From Deltaproteobacteria bacterium (lineage in GTDB: Bacteria; Myxococcota_A; UBA796; UBA9615), in assembly GCA_002724675.1 (NCBI GenBank), contig PBPL01000210.1, positions 1-32,251 of the forward strand: DNA of 32,251 bases. Reading direction: 5' to 3'. The notes under the pieces were generated by a model. That model worked only from the letters and a program-made list of their open reading frames with translations, searched no databases and was not told the DNA's origin. Made by a program: the position numbers and the translations under genes. This document shows positions 23,801 through 30,133 of this stretch, in pieces. How positions within the stretch are numbered: position 1 is the stretch's first letter; each line of letters begins with the position of its first letter.

Positions 23801-23979
23801 TGGAGGCCCAATCCGAGCAACTGCGTGAGGAGATGCGAGTCAAGGAAGCACTCTTTGCGGAAGACGAGGAGTTCCGTAAGGACGAGAATGAGTTCCTTCG
23901 CGACGAACTGGACGAGTTGCGCGAGGAAGTGGACACGCTGCGTCGCGAACTCGAGTCATCGGATGGGCAGGAAGATTGA
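20818..23979 (+). CDS. Pseudo-receiver / long coiled-coil protein (FrzS/AglZ-like architecture)
   Basis: A 1053-residue protein. The ATG at 20818 has AGGAAAG five bases upstream; the track's start at 20773 runs into the previous gene. Residues 8-125 fold as a response-regulator receiver (YVLVADSDARSARYFRGRL, PLVVMTAG, AYVRKPLDG). Acidic D14/D16, T86 and K110 are kept, but the phosphoacceptor position reads PALIALS, with Ser58 in place of Asp. An acidic hinge (EDDDDELEDE) follows. Residues about 170-1050 are an almost unbroken Ala/Glu/Leu/Arg coiled coil. The same layout is found in the Myxococcus polarity and motility proteins FrzS and AglZ, where the receiver binds partners without phosphorylation. 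Family identity is inferred from architecture alone. A filamentous scaffold is likely. Confidence 0.8.
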   Translation: MTSLEDTNYVLVADSDARSARYFRGRLSESGMEVVVLSEPDAVVDEAKRTRPALIALSADEGDWQTLCSRLRGQEGLSDVPLVVMTAGLSAAEMVLHWFEEERAAAYVRKPLDGDFLDEHLLALFPGKVSLRPLGAAWEERPTGVLEAIEDDDDELEDEVAPVRAPASQAQIDELQSMAAAMAGLEAELEELRARAAEGDALRTESESLRDELASLRSQSADETSGLDSVRKQLKEAQDELARRRGFVEDQAQRLKEMDAKERSRAAEQAGIQATLTETLETLDAVRAEADRRAQESEMAADMLRARLQTIIAERDELQTSVKDLQVARETDAAQGEESLRMGQEAAEREASALERIEALEVSARAAAQDAARAAEEAAKRHAAELDGLRSELEEAAASHVEQLEALRAEHSLSEGRLSEAAAIREELEAAVVAERTEAEAVKSALEGSVAEHQAQAEAARARLEEVVASQKAELEAMEARLEETAAAGAAESEAARTGFERDLAERTAELEASRTELERAVASHEQQVALLTSQLEAGAATQAELVASLEGQLAQAMTDKDEAAERVGAQLEQAAERHQEEVQALRSQMEEARERHDGVAAALQAELEQAADLHAEQTRVLQATVDATQAEHSDETSSLRAELDALQDQQDSRERSAAEALDAAKLAQAAEVEALQDQLKITMAEHAEEIAELRLKLQADADGHAEEAASLRRSLEEARAESELQVASLRVELESALAERDLEESSLREELESLRALGETQESSLRDQREAERAEHDAELQTLRGELAELREEYEDFCDSSDRELADLLTQIESAEEHAADGLEDAEQRIAALRTERDLLQGSVSRLQAETHTLEDRLAESARAIQKQADDFEERSLRQESDAAARVDALVAESADELEAARQRASDLEEWSRAELEAAEQRLSSVVEERDRLRGDLEAREESLRGELNALRERAEQESQELKNTLDSVRQAAEEQAASSRQDLLAANKREAELEAQSEQLREEMRVKEALFAEDEEFRKDENEFLRDELDELREEVDTLRRELESSDGQED

Positions 23980-24070
23980 CCCGTGGGCGCGCTCGCGACC
24001 CCAGCAGTTCTTCGTGTTTCAGCTGGACTCGGGTCTCGATGGCCCCCGCATGCACCGAGGCTCGGACTGG

Positions 24071-24076
24071 TAGGCT
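24071..24076 (+). promoter_or_regulatory. Candidate -10 element (TAGGCT) for the metalloprotease operon
   Basis: GGTAGGCT lies in the 150-nt gap after the coiled-coil gene, 53 nt before the ATG at 24130. It fits the TAGNNT pattern. No clear -35. The leader would carry the GGGAG ribosome-binding site. No intrinsic terminator is evident in the gap. Confidence 0.35.
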
Positions 24077-24129
24077 GATGCCCTTGGTGCGCGGTCTCGT
24101 CCACGGTTCGTACTGAGGCAGGGAGTTCC

Positions 24130-27100
24130 ATGATGAAGTTTCAAGGTCGCCTCTCGATGCCAGTCTGGCTTTCCGTAATAGTCCTCGCCTTACTGGGCCT
24201 CACCGTGACGGGCTGTCCCGAAGCCCGCCCACCGGTCGATCAGACCCAGGCGCTTCCCATCGCCAAGGCCATGTTCGATGGCGAGTGGTACTTCCAGCGC
24301 ACGGTCATCGACACACCTTGGGCGTCCGAGTTCACATTCGTGGGGGACCAGGGAGAACTGGACCGAGTCCGGTGGCGCATCGAAGAGGGCTTTCTCGTGG
24401 CGGTTCGTAGCTACGAGCGCTTCGATGGCTCGGACCCTGATCGCAACGCTGATGGGAACTATGAGGGTGAACCGGTGGCAGCGTGGCCCATCGTTAGTCA
24501 CTTCGATGTGCGACGCGAGTACAACACCACAACCGGCGAAGAGACGAACGTCATTGTCGAGAACACAAGTGATCGCCAGTGGTTCGAGCGAGACTACATT
24601 CGGGTCGACTGGTCGCAGAACGTCATCACGAACTGGAACTTCTGGGCGCCCAACTTCGTCGAGATGGATGCCCTGGCCTATGCCGTCAGCGACCCGAGCG
24701 ACCCGAGGGCACCCGTGGTCGAGGACAACTACCTGGATGTGACCTCGGCGTTCGTGGCCAAGCCGCTGACGGCGGTGGACCCCGATTACCCTGAGGATGG
24801 GGCGATGCCCCTGTGTTGGTATTTCTATCACTTCGATGACTGCACGGCGGCGGAAGTGGTGGTCCGCAACTCGTTCCTGAAGGTGGAGGACCGGCAGTTC
24901 GAGGCGCAGCCGTGGGACGGCATCGACATGGAGCTGTTCGGCTACTTCGATGTGCAGCGGCCCACGTACGACGAGCAGTACGGTCCCACCAATACGGGTC
25001 GGCTTCGCTATCAGTCCAAGTGGAACATCTGGGAGAGCAGCCACGATGGGCGAAGCTGCAGCCTGGATGCGGAGTGCGAAGACGTCGTGGGCTCGCACTG
25101 CGACGAGCTGGAGGGGCAATGCACCCTGCCGTACCGGGAACGCGAGACACGCCGCATTGTCTGGCACACGTCCCCGGATCTGGACTCTCGCTTTGCCGAA
25201 GTGGTGGACGAGGTGGTCGACCAGTGGAACGAGCCCATGCGGGACACTGTGAACACCTTGCGTGTCTACGAGTGCATCGACGCCGGTGGTGACGAGGGGG
25301 ATTGTCAGTCAGAGATCGATGACGACATCGAGATCTTCGCCTTCTGTCCCAACAACCCGGTGCAGGAAGACGATCCGTCCTACTGCGGTGAGGCCGGCTT
25401 GGCCCCGCGCCTGGGAGACCTTCGCTACAACTTTCTCTACAACGTGCCCCATGCTGGTCGTGGCAATCCCTTTGGCTTCGGCCCGGCACAGCTCGATCCC
25501 CTGACCGGTGAGATCGTCTCGGCGGCCGCCTTGGTCTACGAGGCTGAGATCCGTTCGTACGGGGCTTGGGCCCGAGATCTCGTTCAGCTCATCAATGGTG
25601 AGATCGCAGAGGAAGACTTCATCGACGGTGAGAACGTCTCCGATTGGATTGCAGCGCGCAATTCCGTGCCCACCCAGCCGGTGGAGTACAGCGAAGAGGA
25701 GGCGGAGCGGCTGGCTTCCAAGGTCCAGCTGCAGTATCGCCACACGTTACCCTCGCTGGGTAATGGCGACCGCAGTCCTCGAGCGAAGGTCGAGATGAGG
25801 CGTGCGGTGCTCGATGTCTTGAGGGACCACCCGGCCGTGTCTTCGGATCACGGCGGAGCTTCTGCGCGCCTGGACGCCTTGATTGGTTCCCCATTGGAGC
25901 AACTGGCCCTCACCGAAGAGGACTTGCTGGCAGCGGCGATGGTGCCGGGTGGGCCCACGTCAGACGCAGTCTTGGAGGCGGCCTCTCCGTTGCGGCAGGT
26001 CCGCGCTCAGCGCTTTCGAAAGGCTCGGAACGCGAGGCTCGAGCGGAATGCTCGCAGGTGCGCCTACTTCCGGGACTTCGTGGACCCCTCGGTGGAGGGC
26101 GAAGCCCACCGCTATGCAGGGATGGATCCCGAAGAGATCCGGTGGGAGATCATGCTCGGGGTCTACCGTGGAACGATGGCCCATGAGATGGGCCACACCA
26201 TTGGGCTTCGCCACAACCTGGAGGGGAGCGCTGACCCCTTCAACTACGACTCGATGTATTGGCTGCTCCGCGACGATGGAGACATGGGGCCGCGCTACCT
26301 GGATCCAGAGACGTCCATTGAGGTGGAGGCCGGCATTCGGCAGCATCAGTACTCGTCGGTCATGGACTACCTGAGCCGGTTCAACAGCGACCATCTGGGT
26401 GCGCAGAGCTACGACAAGGCGGCGGTCAAGTTCGGTTACGGCCGGGTGATGGAGGTGATGACCGACGCAGGGTTCAATGACTGGCTGCTCAACGACGAAT
26501 ACATCGCCCACCTCACCGGATTCCTGCAGCCCTTTAACTATGAGGATGATGGGTCACTGTGGGGCATCCACTACACAGATTACCCCGCCTACTATGGTGA
26601 CCTGCAGGCTCGTCGCGACGTGCCCCAGCGCTTGCTGAGTGACTTCCACGGTATTGCTGAGTGGTGGGGGTCTCCGCACACGCAGCTGGCAACGGAACTG
26701 GGCGAGCCGGTTGTCCCTTATCGATTCTGTTCGGATGAGTTCGTTGGCTCGGCCTTCAAGTGTCTCTACTTCGACGAGGGGGCCGACCTGTATGAGATCC
26801 CTACGGATCTCGCGCAACGCTACGAGCGCTATTACATCCTCAACAACTTCGCTCGAGACCAGATGTACTTCAACGCTGATGGGCACGCGTGGCGCATCTG
26901 GGACAGGTATTTCGACCCCATGATCGGCTTGAACCAGTGGTGGGTTCTCGAAAACCAGTTCCTCCATGCCGGTGAAGAGGAGGACGCCGATGTGGATGGC
27001 TATTTCCAGAGGTATGACGGCTATGGGCCATTCACGATGGGCGTGCGAGAGAGCTTCAATGTGTTCGCTCGCACTCTGGCTCGACCAGAGCCCGGCGGCT

Positions 27101-27903
27101 ATGGCCTGGTGACCGATGCGGACGGAAATCAGCAGTGGAACCCGCTGTGGTGGTCTGAAGATTTCACCGTCGGCGTGAATGATGGGCGCTACCTGAGCAC
27201 GGACTGGGACTACGAGGAGGGATACTTTTGGGACGAGGCCATTACGCGGGTAGGGTTCTTCTCCAACAAGATCCTGGCCATGGAGGCGCTCTTCGACCCG
27301 ACGACCTATTTCCTGGGACAGGACACGGCGGCGGATCTGCGGGGCTTCCGAGTCAACTACGGCGCGAACTTCTTCGAGCCGCTCATGGACCTTGTGGGCG
27401 ATCTCATCGTAGGGGACACGGCAGGCTTTGCCCCCTACGAGGTGGATGGTCAGGTCGTCTTTCCCGACTACGCGGACTATCCCGCCACAGCCCCAGGCGG
27501 TGGTGTTCCCATTGATCCCAACGCAGGCTTCACGATTCAGCTGCACACCATGTTGTTGGGGCTCGCCCTCTTGCCAGACACGTTCGACTCGGACTTCATC
27601 GACTCGACTCGTCTCTGGCTCGACGGTGACAATGCGCCAGTGACCGATCGCCCGCTTGTCTCGCACTCCGATCCGGAAAGCGGTCTCACCTGGGTGGCGA
27701 TATCGTATGCAGATGACGAGGGCGTAGAGGAGGGGATCGGAGCTCGTATGCTGATCCGAGCCAACGCGTACGCGAGCCATCTGGAAAGCGGTAGTCTCAC
27801 GGAAGAAGAGACGGTGCGTGTCGAACAACAGCTCGGTCTGCACCGCGAGAACCTGAACCTGATGCGCGCGATCCACATGGAGTTGGGCGTGCTGAGTTAC
27901 TGA
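24130..27903 (+). CDS. Large zinc-dependent metalloprotease lipoprotein (metzincin)
   Basis: A 1257-residue predicted lipoprotein. The ATG follows GGGAG by four bases; the signal ends in LTVTGC. The zinc site HEMGHTIGLRHN (685-696) is an HExxHxxGxxH metzincin motif, and the Met-turn SSVMDY lies near residue 745. The HE[MV]GHT[IL]GLRHN plus S[SV]VMDY combination is that of the DUF4953/DUF5117-type bacterial metalloproteases. The first 650 residues are beta-rich, with Cys clusters around 315-340 (RSCSLDAECEDVVGSHCDEL); the last 450 residues have many aromatic residues and no motif I recognise. It would act on the cell surface or outside. Substrate unknown; nutrient or predatory proteolysis is a guess. 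A small lipoprotein gene follows after 28 nt. Confidence 0.87.
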   Translation: MMKFQGRLSMPVWLSVIVLALLGLTVTGCPEARPPVDQTQALPIAKAMFDGEWYFQRTVIDTPWASEFTFVGDQGELDRVRWRIEEGFLVAVRSYERFDGSDPDRNADGNYEGEPVAAWPIVSHFDVRREYNTTTGEETNVIVENTSDRQWFERDYIRVDWSQNVITNWNFWAPNFVEMDALAYAVSDPSDPRAPVVEDNYLDVTSAFVAKPLTAVDPDYPEDGAMPLCWYFYHFDDCTAAEVVVRNSFLKVEDRQFEAQPWDGIDMELFGYFDVQRPTYDEQYGPTNTGRLRYQSKWNIWESSHDGRSCSLDAECEDVVGSHCDELEGQCTLPYRERETRRIVWHTSPDLDSRFAEVVDEVVDQWNEPMRDTVNTLRVYECIDAGGDEGDCQSEIDDDIEIFAFCPNNPVQEDDPSYCGEAGLAPRLGDLRYNFLYNVPHAGRGNPFGFGPAQLDPLTGEIVSAAALVYEAEIRSYGAWARDLVQLINGEIAEEDFIDGENVSDWIAARNSVPTQPVEYSEEEAERLASKVQLQYRHTLPSLGNGDRSPRAKVEMRRAVLDVLRDHPAVSSDHGGASARLDALIGSPLEQLALTEEDLLAAAMVPGGPTSDAVLEAASPLRQVRAQRFRKARNARLERNARRCAYFRDFVDPSVEGEAHRYAGMDPEEIRWEIMLGVYRGTMAHEMGHTIGLRHNLEGSADPFNYDSMYWLLRDDGDMGPRYLDPETSIEVEAGIRQHQYSSVMDYLSRFNSDHLGAQSYDKAAVKFGYGRVMEVMTDAGFNDWLLNDEYIAHLTGFLQPFNYEDDGSLWGIHYTDYPAYYGDLQARRDVPQRLLSDFHGIAEWWGSPHTQLATELGEPVVPYRFCSDEFVGSAFKCLYFDEGADLYEIPTDLAQRYERYYILNNFARDQMYFNADGHAWRIWDRYFDPMIGLNQWWVLENQFLHAGEEEDADVDGYFQRYDGYGPFTMGVRESFNVFARTLARPEPGGYGLVTDADGNQQWNPLWWSEDFTVGVNDGRYLSTDWDYEEGYFWDEAITRVGFFSNKILAMEALFDPTTYFLGQDTAADLRGFRVNYGANFFEPLMDLVGDLIVGDTAGFAPYEVDGQVVFPDYADYPATAPGGGVPIDPNAGFTIQLHTMLLGLALLPDTFDSDFIDSTRLWLDGDNAPVTDRPLVSHSDPESGLTWVAISYADDEGVEEGIGARMLIRANAYASHLESGSLTEEETVRVEQQLGLHRENLNLMRAIHMELGVLSY

Positions 27904-27931
27904 GATCCAAGGAACCGAGAGGGCAGCTCAC

Positions 27932-28771
27932 ATGGAAGGCAACGATGTCGAACGAACTAGGGCTCGGGGGCGGCTGCTCGCTTCGTTCTTGCTTGTGGCC
28001 CTTGCGTCACTGACGCTCTCGGCTTGTGGGCCCGCATTCCGGTTCAGGCCGGCCAATATCCTGCCGAAGGGGGATGTGGAGATCGGTGGCGGGCTGGGCA
28101 CTGGAGCCCGGGCGGAGAATGGCAGTTGGGGCGGCGCAGAACTCCAGGCCTGGGTCCGCTGGGCCCCGAAGAAGCGGTTTGAGACCAGCCATCGCTTCTG
28201 GACCCATACCTTCTCCAGCATTGGTTGGGAGCCCGAGTTCCGCATCCAGGCTGTCCGTGGGCCCTTCGACCTGACCATTGAGTTCGCGCCCATGTTTTCG
28301 CTGTGCTGTGGCGTGGGCACCGAGCAGAAGTTCCTCTCGGCGGGGCTGGGCTTTGACGTGGGCATCGCTGTGGGCAAGCGATTTGGAGGGCCTCAGTCTG
28401 CGGCCATCTATTTTGCGCCGCACTACCAGATGACTTGGACCTTCCCGCCCGATGCGGGGTGGGATGGACATCGGCTCCTCAACCTGCCGGTGGGGCTCGA
28501 CATTCCCATGGGGAAGTCACCGTTCGCGATTCGGCCCGAGATTATGGTCGTCAGCGTGATTCGACCCAGCGGATTCGCACCTTTGTGGCGTGTGGGTGGC
28601 GGTGTGGCCATCGCGCTGCAGGGAATGGGCCCCAAGAAGCTCAAGGCGTTCAACGAGGCCAAAGCGGCGGGCAAGCCTCTTCCCGATGATTGGGACAAGA
28701 AGAAGAAGAAGGGCAAGAAGGGCAAGAAGGTCCCCGAGGCCAAGGAGGAGGAGCCGGCCCCGGCGCCGTGA
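27932..28771 (+). CDS. Lipoprotein with beta-rich body and Lys-rich tail
   Basis: A 279-residue predicted lipoprotein of unknown function. The signal peptide is long (charged first 14 residues) and ends in lipobox LSACG. The body has alternating, glycine-rich beta segments (VEIGGGLGTGARAENGSW, LTIEFAPMFSLCCGVGTEQK, AIYFAPHYQMTWTFP), like an outer-membrane-associated barrel or sandwich. The last 30 residues switch to a highly charged tail, DKKKKKGKKGKK followed by Glu- and Pro-rich sequence. GAGAGGG precedes the ATG at a slightly long spacing. It lies 28 nt after the metalloprotease, so the two are probably co-transcribed; a chaperone, inhibitor or anchor for the protease is possible but unsupported by motifs. 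Confidence 0.72.
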   Translation: MEGNDVERTRARGRLLASFLLVALASLTLSACGPAFRFRPANILPKGDVEIGGGLGTGARAENGSWGGAELQAWVRWAPKKRFETSHRFWTHTFSSIGWEPEFRIQAVRGPFDLTIEFAPMFSLCCGVGTEQKFLSAGLGFDVGIAVGKRFGGPQSAAIYFAPHYQMTWTFPPDAGWDGHRLLNLPVGLDIPMGKSPFAIRPEIMVVSVIRPSGFAPLWRVGGGVAIALQGMGPKKLKAFNEAKAAGKPLPDDWDKKKKKGKKGKKVPEAKEEEPAPAP

Positions 28772-28831
28772 GAGTTGGGTGGGCTCTGAAGGGCGCCTAG
28801 TCGCCAGGGTATCTGTGGGCCTCTCGACCCC

Positions 28832-30010
28832 TCAGAGCGAGGGGGAGCCTGATGCTTCTTGTGGGGCCTGTTCTTCGACGCGTTTGTTGGCTACTCGTGA
28901 ACGACGGGCCCGCTGTACCTCCGCCTCCACCATGGCTACTGGCGAGAACGTGACATCGATGTAGATCTGCGACCATCGGTTGGCTACTGGGTTGTACCAG
29001 CTGCCGTCGGGAGTCATGCCCCCCAGGGTCCAGAGCCCCACGGAGAGGCCAAGGCCTGGATGAAGCTGATAGCTGATGTCGAAGATGAACTCGGTGCTCA
29101 GGGTCACAGGGCTGCCCCCCCCATTGCCGGGAACGGTCAGGGTGCTCTCCTCCCATCGGTCGGACGGGCTCTTCGGATGCAGGAAGCCGTGGGTGAGCGC
29201 GAAGCTGCCGCTGATCCCCAGTCGTTCCTTGGCGAGAGCCAGGGCCAGTGAGATCTCGTTGCCCAGCTGGAGCGCTGTGTTGCGTTGGCCTGTGTTTGTC
29301 GTTGCTCCCAGTGTGCACCCAACCGCTGGAGAACAGGGCCGTGGGACCAGCAACTGGCTGGTTGTGTAGCGCTGGAACCGGGGGGTGGGGCTCAGGCGAT
29401 AGGCCAGGGTCAGACCATCGAGTAGTGGTGCTGTGACTCCAAACTCGAACCAGGGGGTTAGGGCGAGGATCAGGCTCTCTGCCTGGGAAGCCTTGCTCGT
29501 CGGACCCTCTACTGAGAGGCCGGTCGATACGGCCAGGCCGGTAGCCAGTGGCTTCGGAACGGGCAGCGTCAGGCTGGCACCAGCCCCGATGTCGCCGAGA
29601 AGAATCTCCATGGGGTAGGTGGTGTCGGTCACTGTTAGAGCCCGGGCGATTGCCAGGTCCACGTCCAGTGTGAGGGACCTTGTTGCCCGGAACGAGGGCG
29701 AGAACTTCACTATGCGGTCCAGGCTCCGGGTGTACTGAGGCGAGAGGTTGAGGTGGTGAAGAAACGTGAAAGCGTGTTCGACCAGGATCGACGTGCCAGC
29801 GAATCGGTCGGCGAGAGTCAGCGGGACCTGGGTGGCCTGCACCGTTGGCGAGTCGTGGTCCTCGCTGGGGGCAGGGGTTGGTTCGCTGGACTCCTGTGCC
29901 CAGACCGGCGAGGTCCCCACTGCGCTCAGAACGGTCAAGACGACCCCCACGAGGACCGGAAGGAAAGACCGCCTCTTGTGGGGTGAACGCTCTGGTCGTT
30001 CTCGTGGCAT
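28832..30010 (-). CDS. Exported outer-membrane beta-barrel-like protein
   Basis: A 392-residue protein. A basic N-terminus, hydrophobic stretch and cleavage after VWA (VWAQESSEP) give a clear Sec signal peptide. After a Pro/Glu/Ser segment the sequence alternates hydrophobic and polar residues in short strands ending with aromatic or charged residues (SLTLDVDLAIARALTV, LATGLAVSTGLSVEG, GLTLAYRLSPTPRFQRY, GLGLSVGLWTLGGMTP, SQIYIDVTFSP), typical of a transmembrane barrel of 12-14 strands. A short, basic tail follows instead of a terminal aromatic residue, so insertion by the Bam pathway is not certain. No Shine-Dalgarno is seen before the ATG; TATACT sits 7 nt upstream. It converges on the Lys-tail lipoprotein gene, 60 nt apart. 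Confidence 0.75.
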   Translation of the reverse strand: MPRERPERSPHKRRSFLPVLVGVVLTVLSAVGTSPVWAQESSEPTPAPSEDHDSPTVQATQVPLTLADRFAGTSILVEHAFTFLHHLNLSPQYTRSLDRIVKFSPSFRATRSLTLDVDLAIARALTVTDTTYPMEILLGDIGAGASLTLPVPKPLATGLAVSTGLSVEGPTSKASQAESLILALTPWFEFGVTAPLLDGLTLAYRLSPTPRFQRYTTSQLLVPRPCSPAVGCTLGATTNTGQRNTALQLGNEISLALALAKERLGISGSFALTHGFLHPKSPSDRWEESTLTVPGNGGGSPVTLSTEFIFDISYQLHPGLGLSVGLWTLGGMTPDGSWYNPVANRWSQIYIDVTFSPVAMVEAEVQRARRSRVANKRVEEQAPQEASGSPSL

Positions 30011-30017
30011 GGGGTCA

Positions 30018-30023
30018 AGTATA
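30018..30023 (-). promoter_or_regulatory. Candidate -10 element (TATACT) for the barrel-like gene, leaderless spacing
   Basis: Minus-strand TATACT matches the sigma-70 -10 consensus at five of six bases and ends 7 nt before the ATG, so transcription would start on or beside it. An odd palindrome AGGTC-G-GACCT (30023-30033) abuts it and could be an operator. No ribosome-binding site is present. Confidence 0.45.
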
Positions 30024-30121
30024 GGTCGGACCTCTTGTCATGCGTTGGCGCCCCACGCCACTTTGGCCCTGGCTTTGTCTCGATGCGCTCTCTGTGAACG
30101 CTTCTGTGGGGCACGGCGTGG

Positions 30122-30127
30122 TAGCTT
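30122..30127 (+). promoter_or_regulatory. Candidate -10 element (TAGCTT) for the SGNH/MORN gene
   Basis: TAGCTT ends 6 nt before the GTG at 30134 and its TAG is an in-frame stop, so the coding region cannot extend further upstream. There is no ribosome-binding site. Again compatible with a leaderless mRNA. Confidence 0.35.
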
Positions 30128-30133
30128 GGTGCC

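Noticed and set aside
21300-23970. Apparent internal DNA repeats in the coiled-coil gene (GAGCTGGAG-like words)
   Set aside because: They reflect heptad amino-acid bias (Ala, Glu, Leu, Arg) and not exact tandem DNA repeats.
23983-23999. GC hairpin CGCG-CT-CGCG after the coiled-coil gene, considered as a terminator
   Set aside because: Two-base loop and no T-run; not a credible intrinsic terminator.
26554-27876. 440-residue minus-strand ORF opposite the metalloprotease
   Set aside because: Shadow of a strong coding frame; no motif, no ribosome-binding site, composition set by the opposite strand's codon use.
28772-28831. GGCG-CCTAGT-CGCC hairpin between two convergent genes, considered as a bidirectional terminator
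   Set aside because: Four-pair stem without T-runs on either strand.
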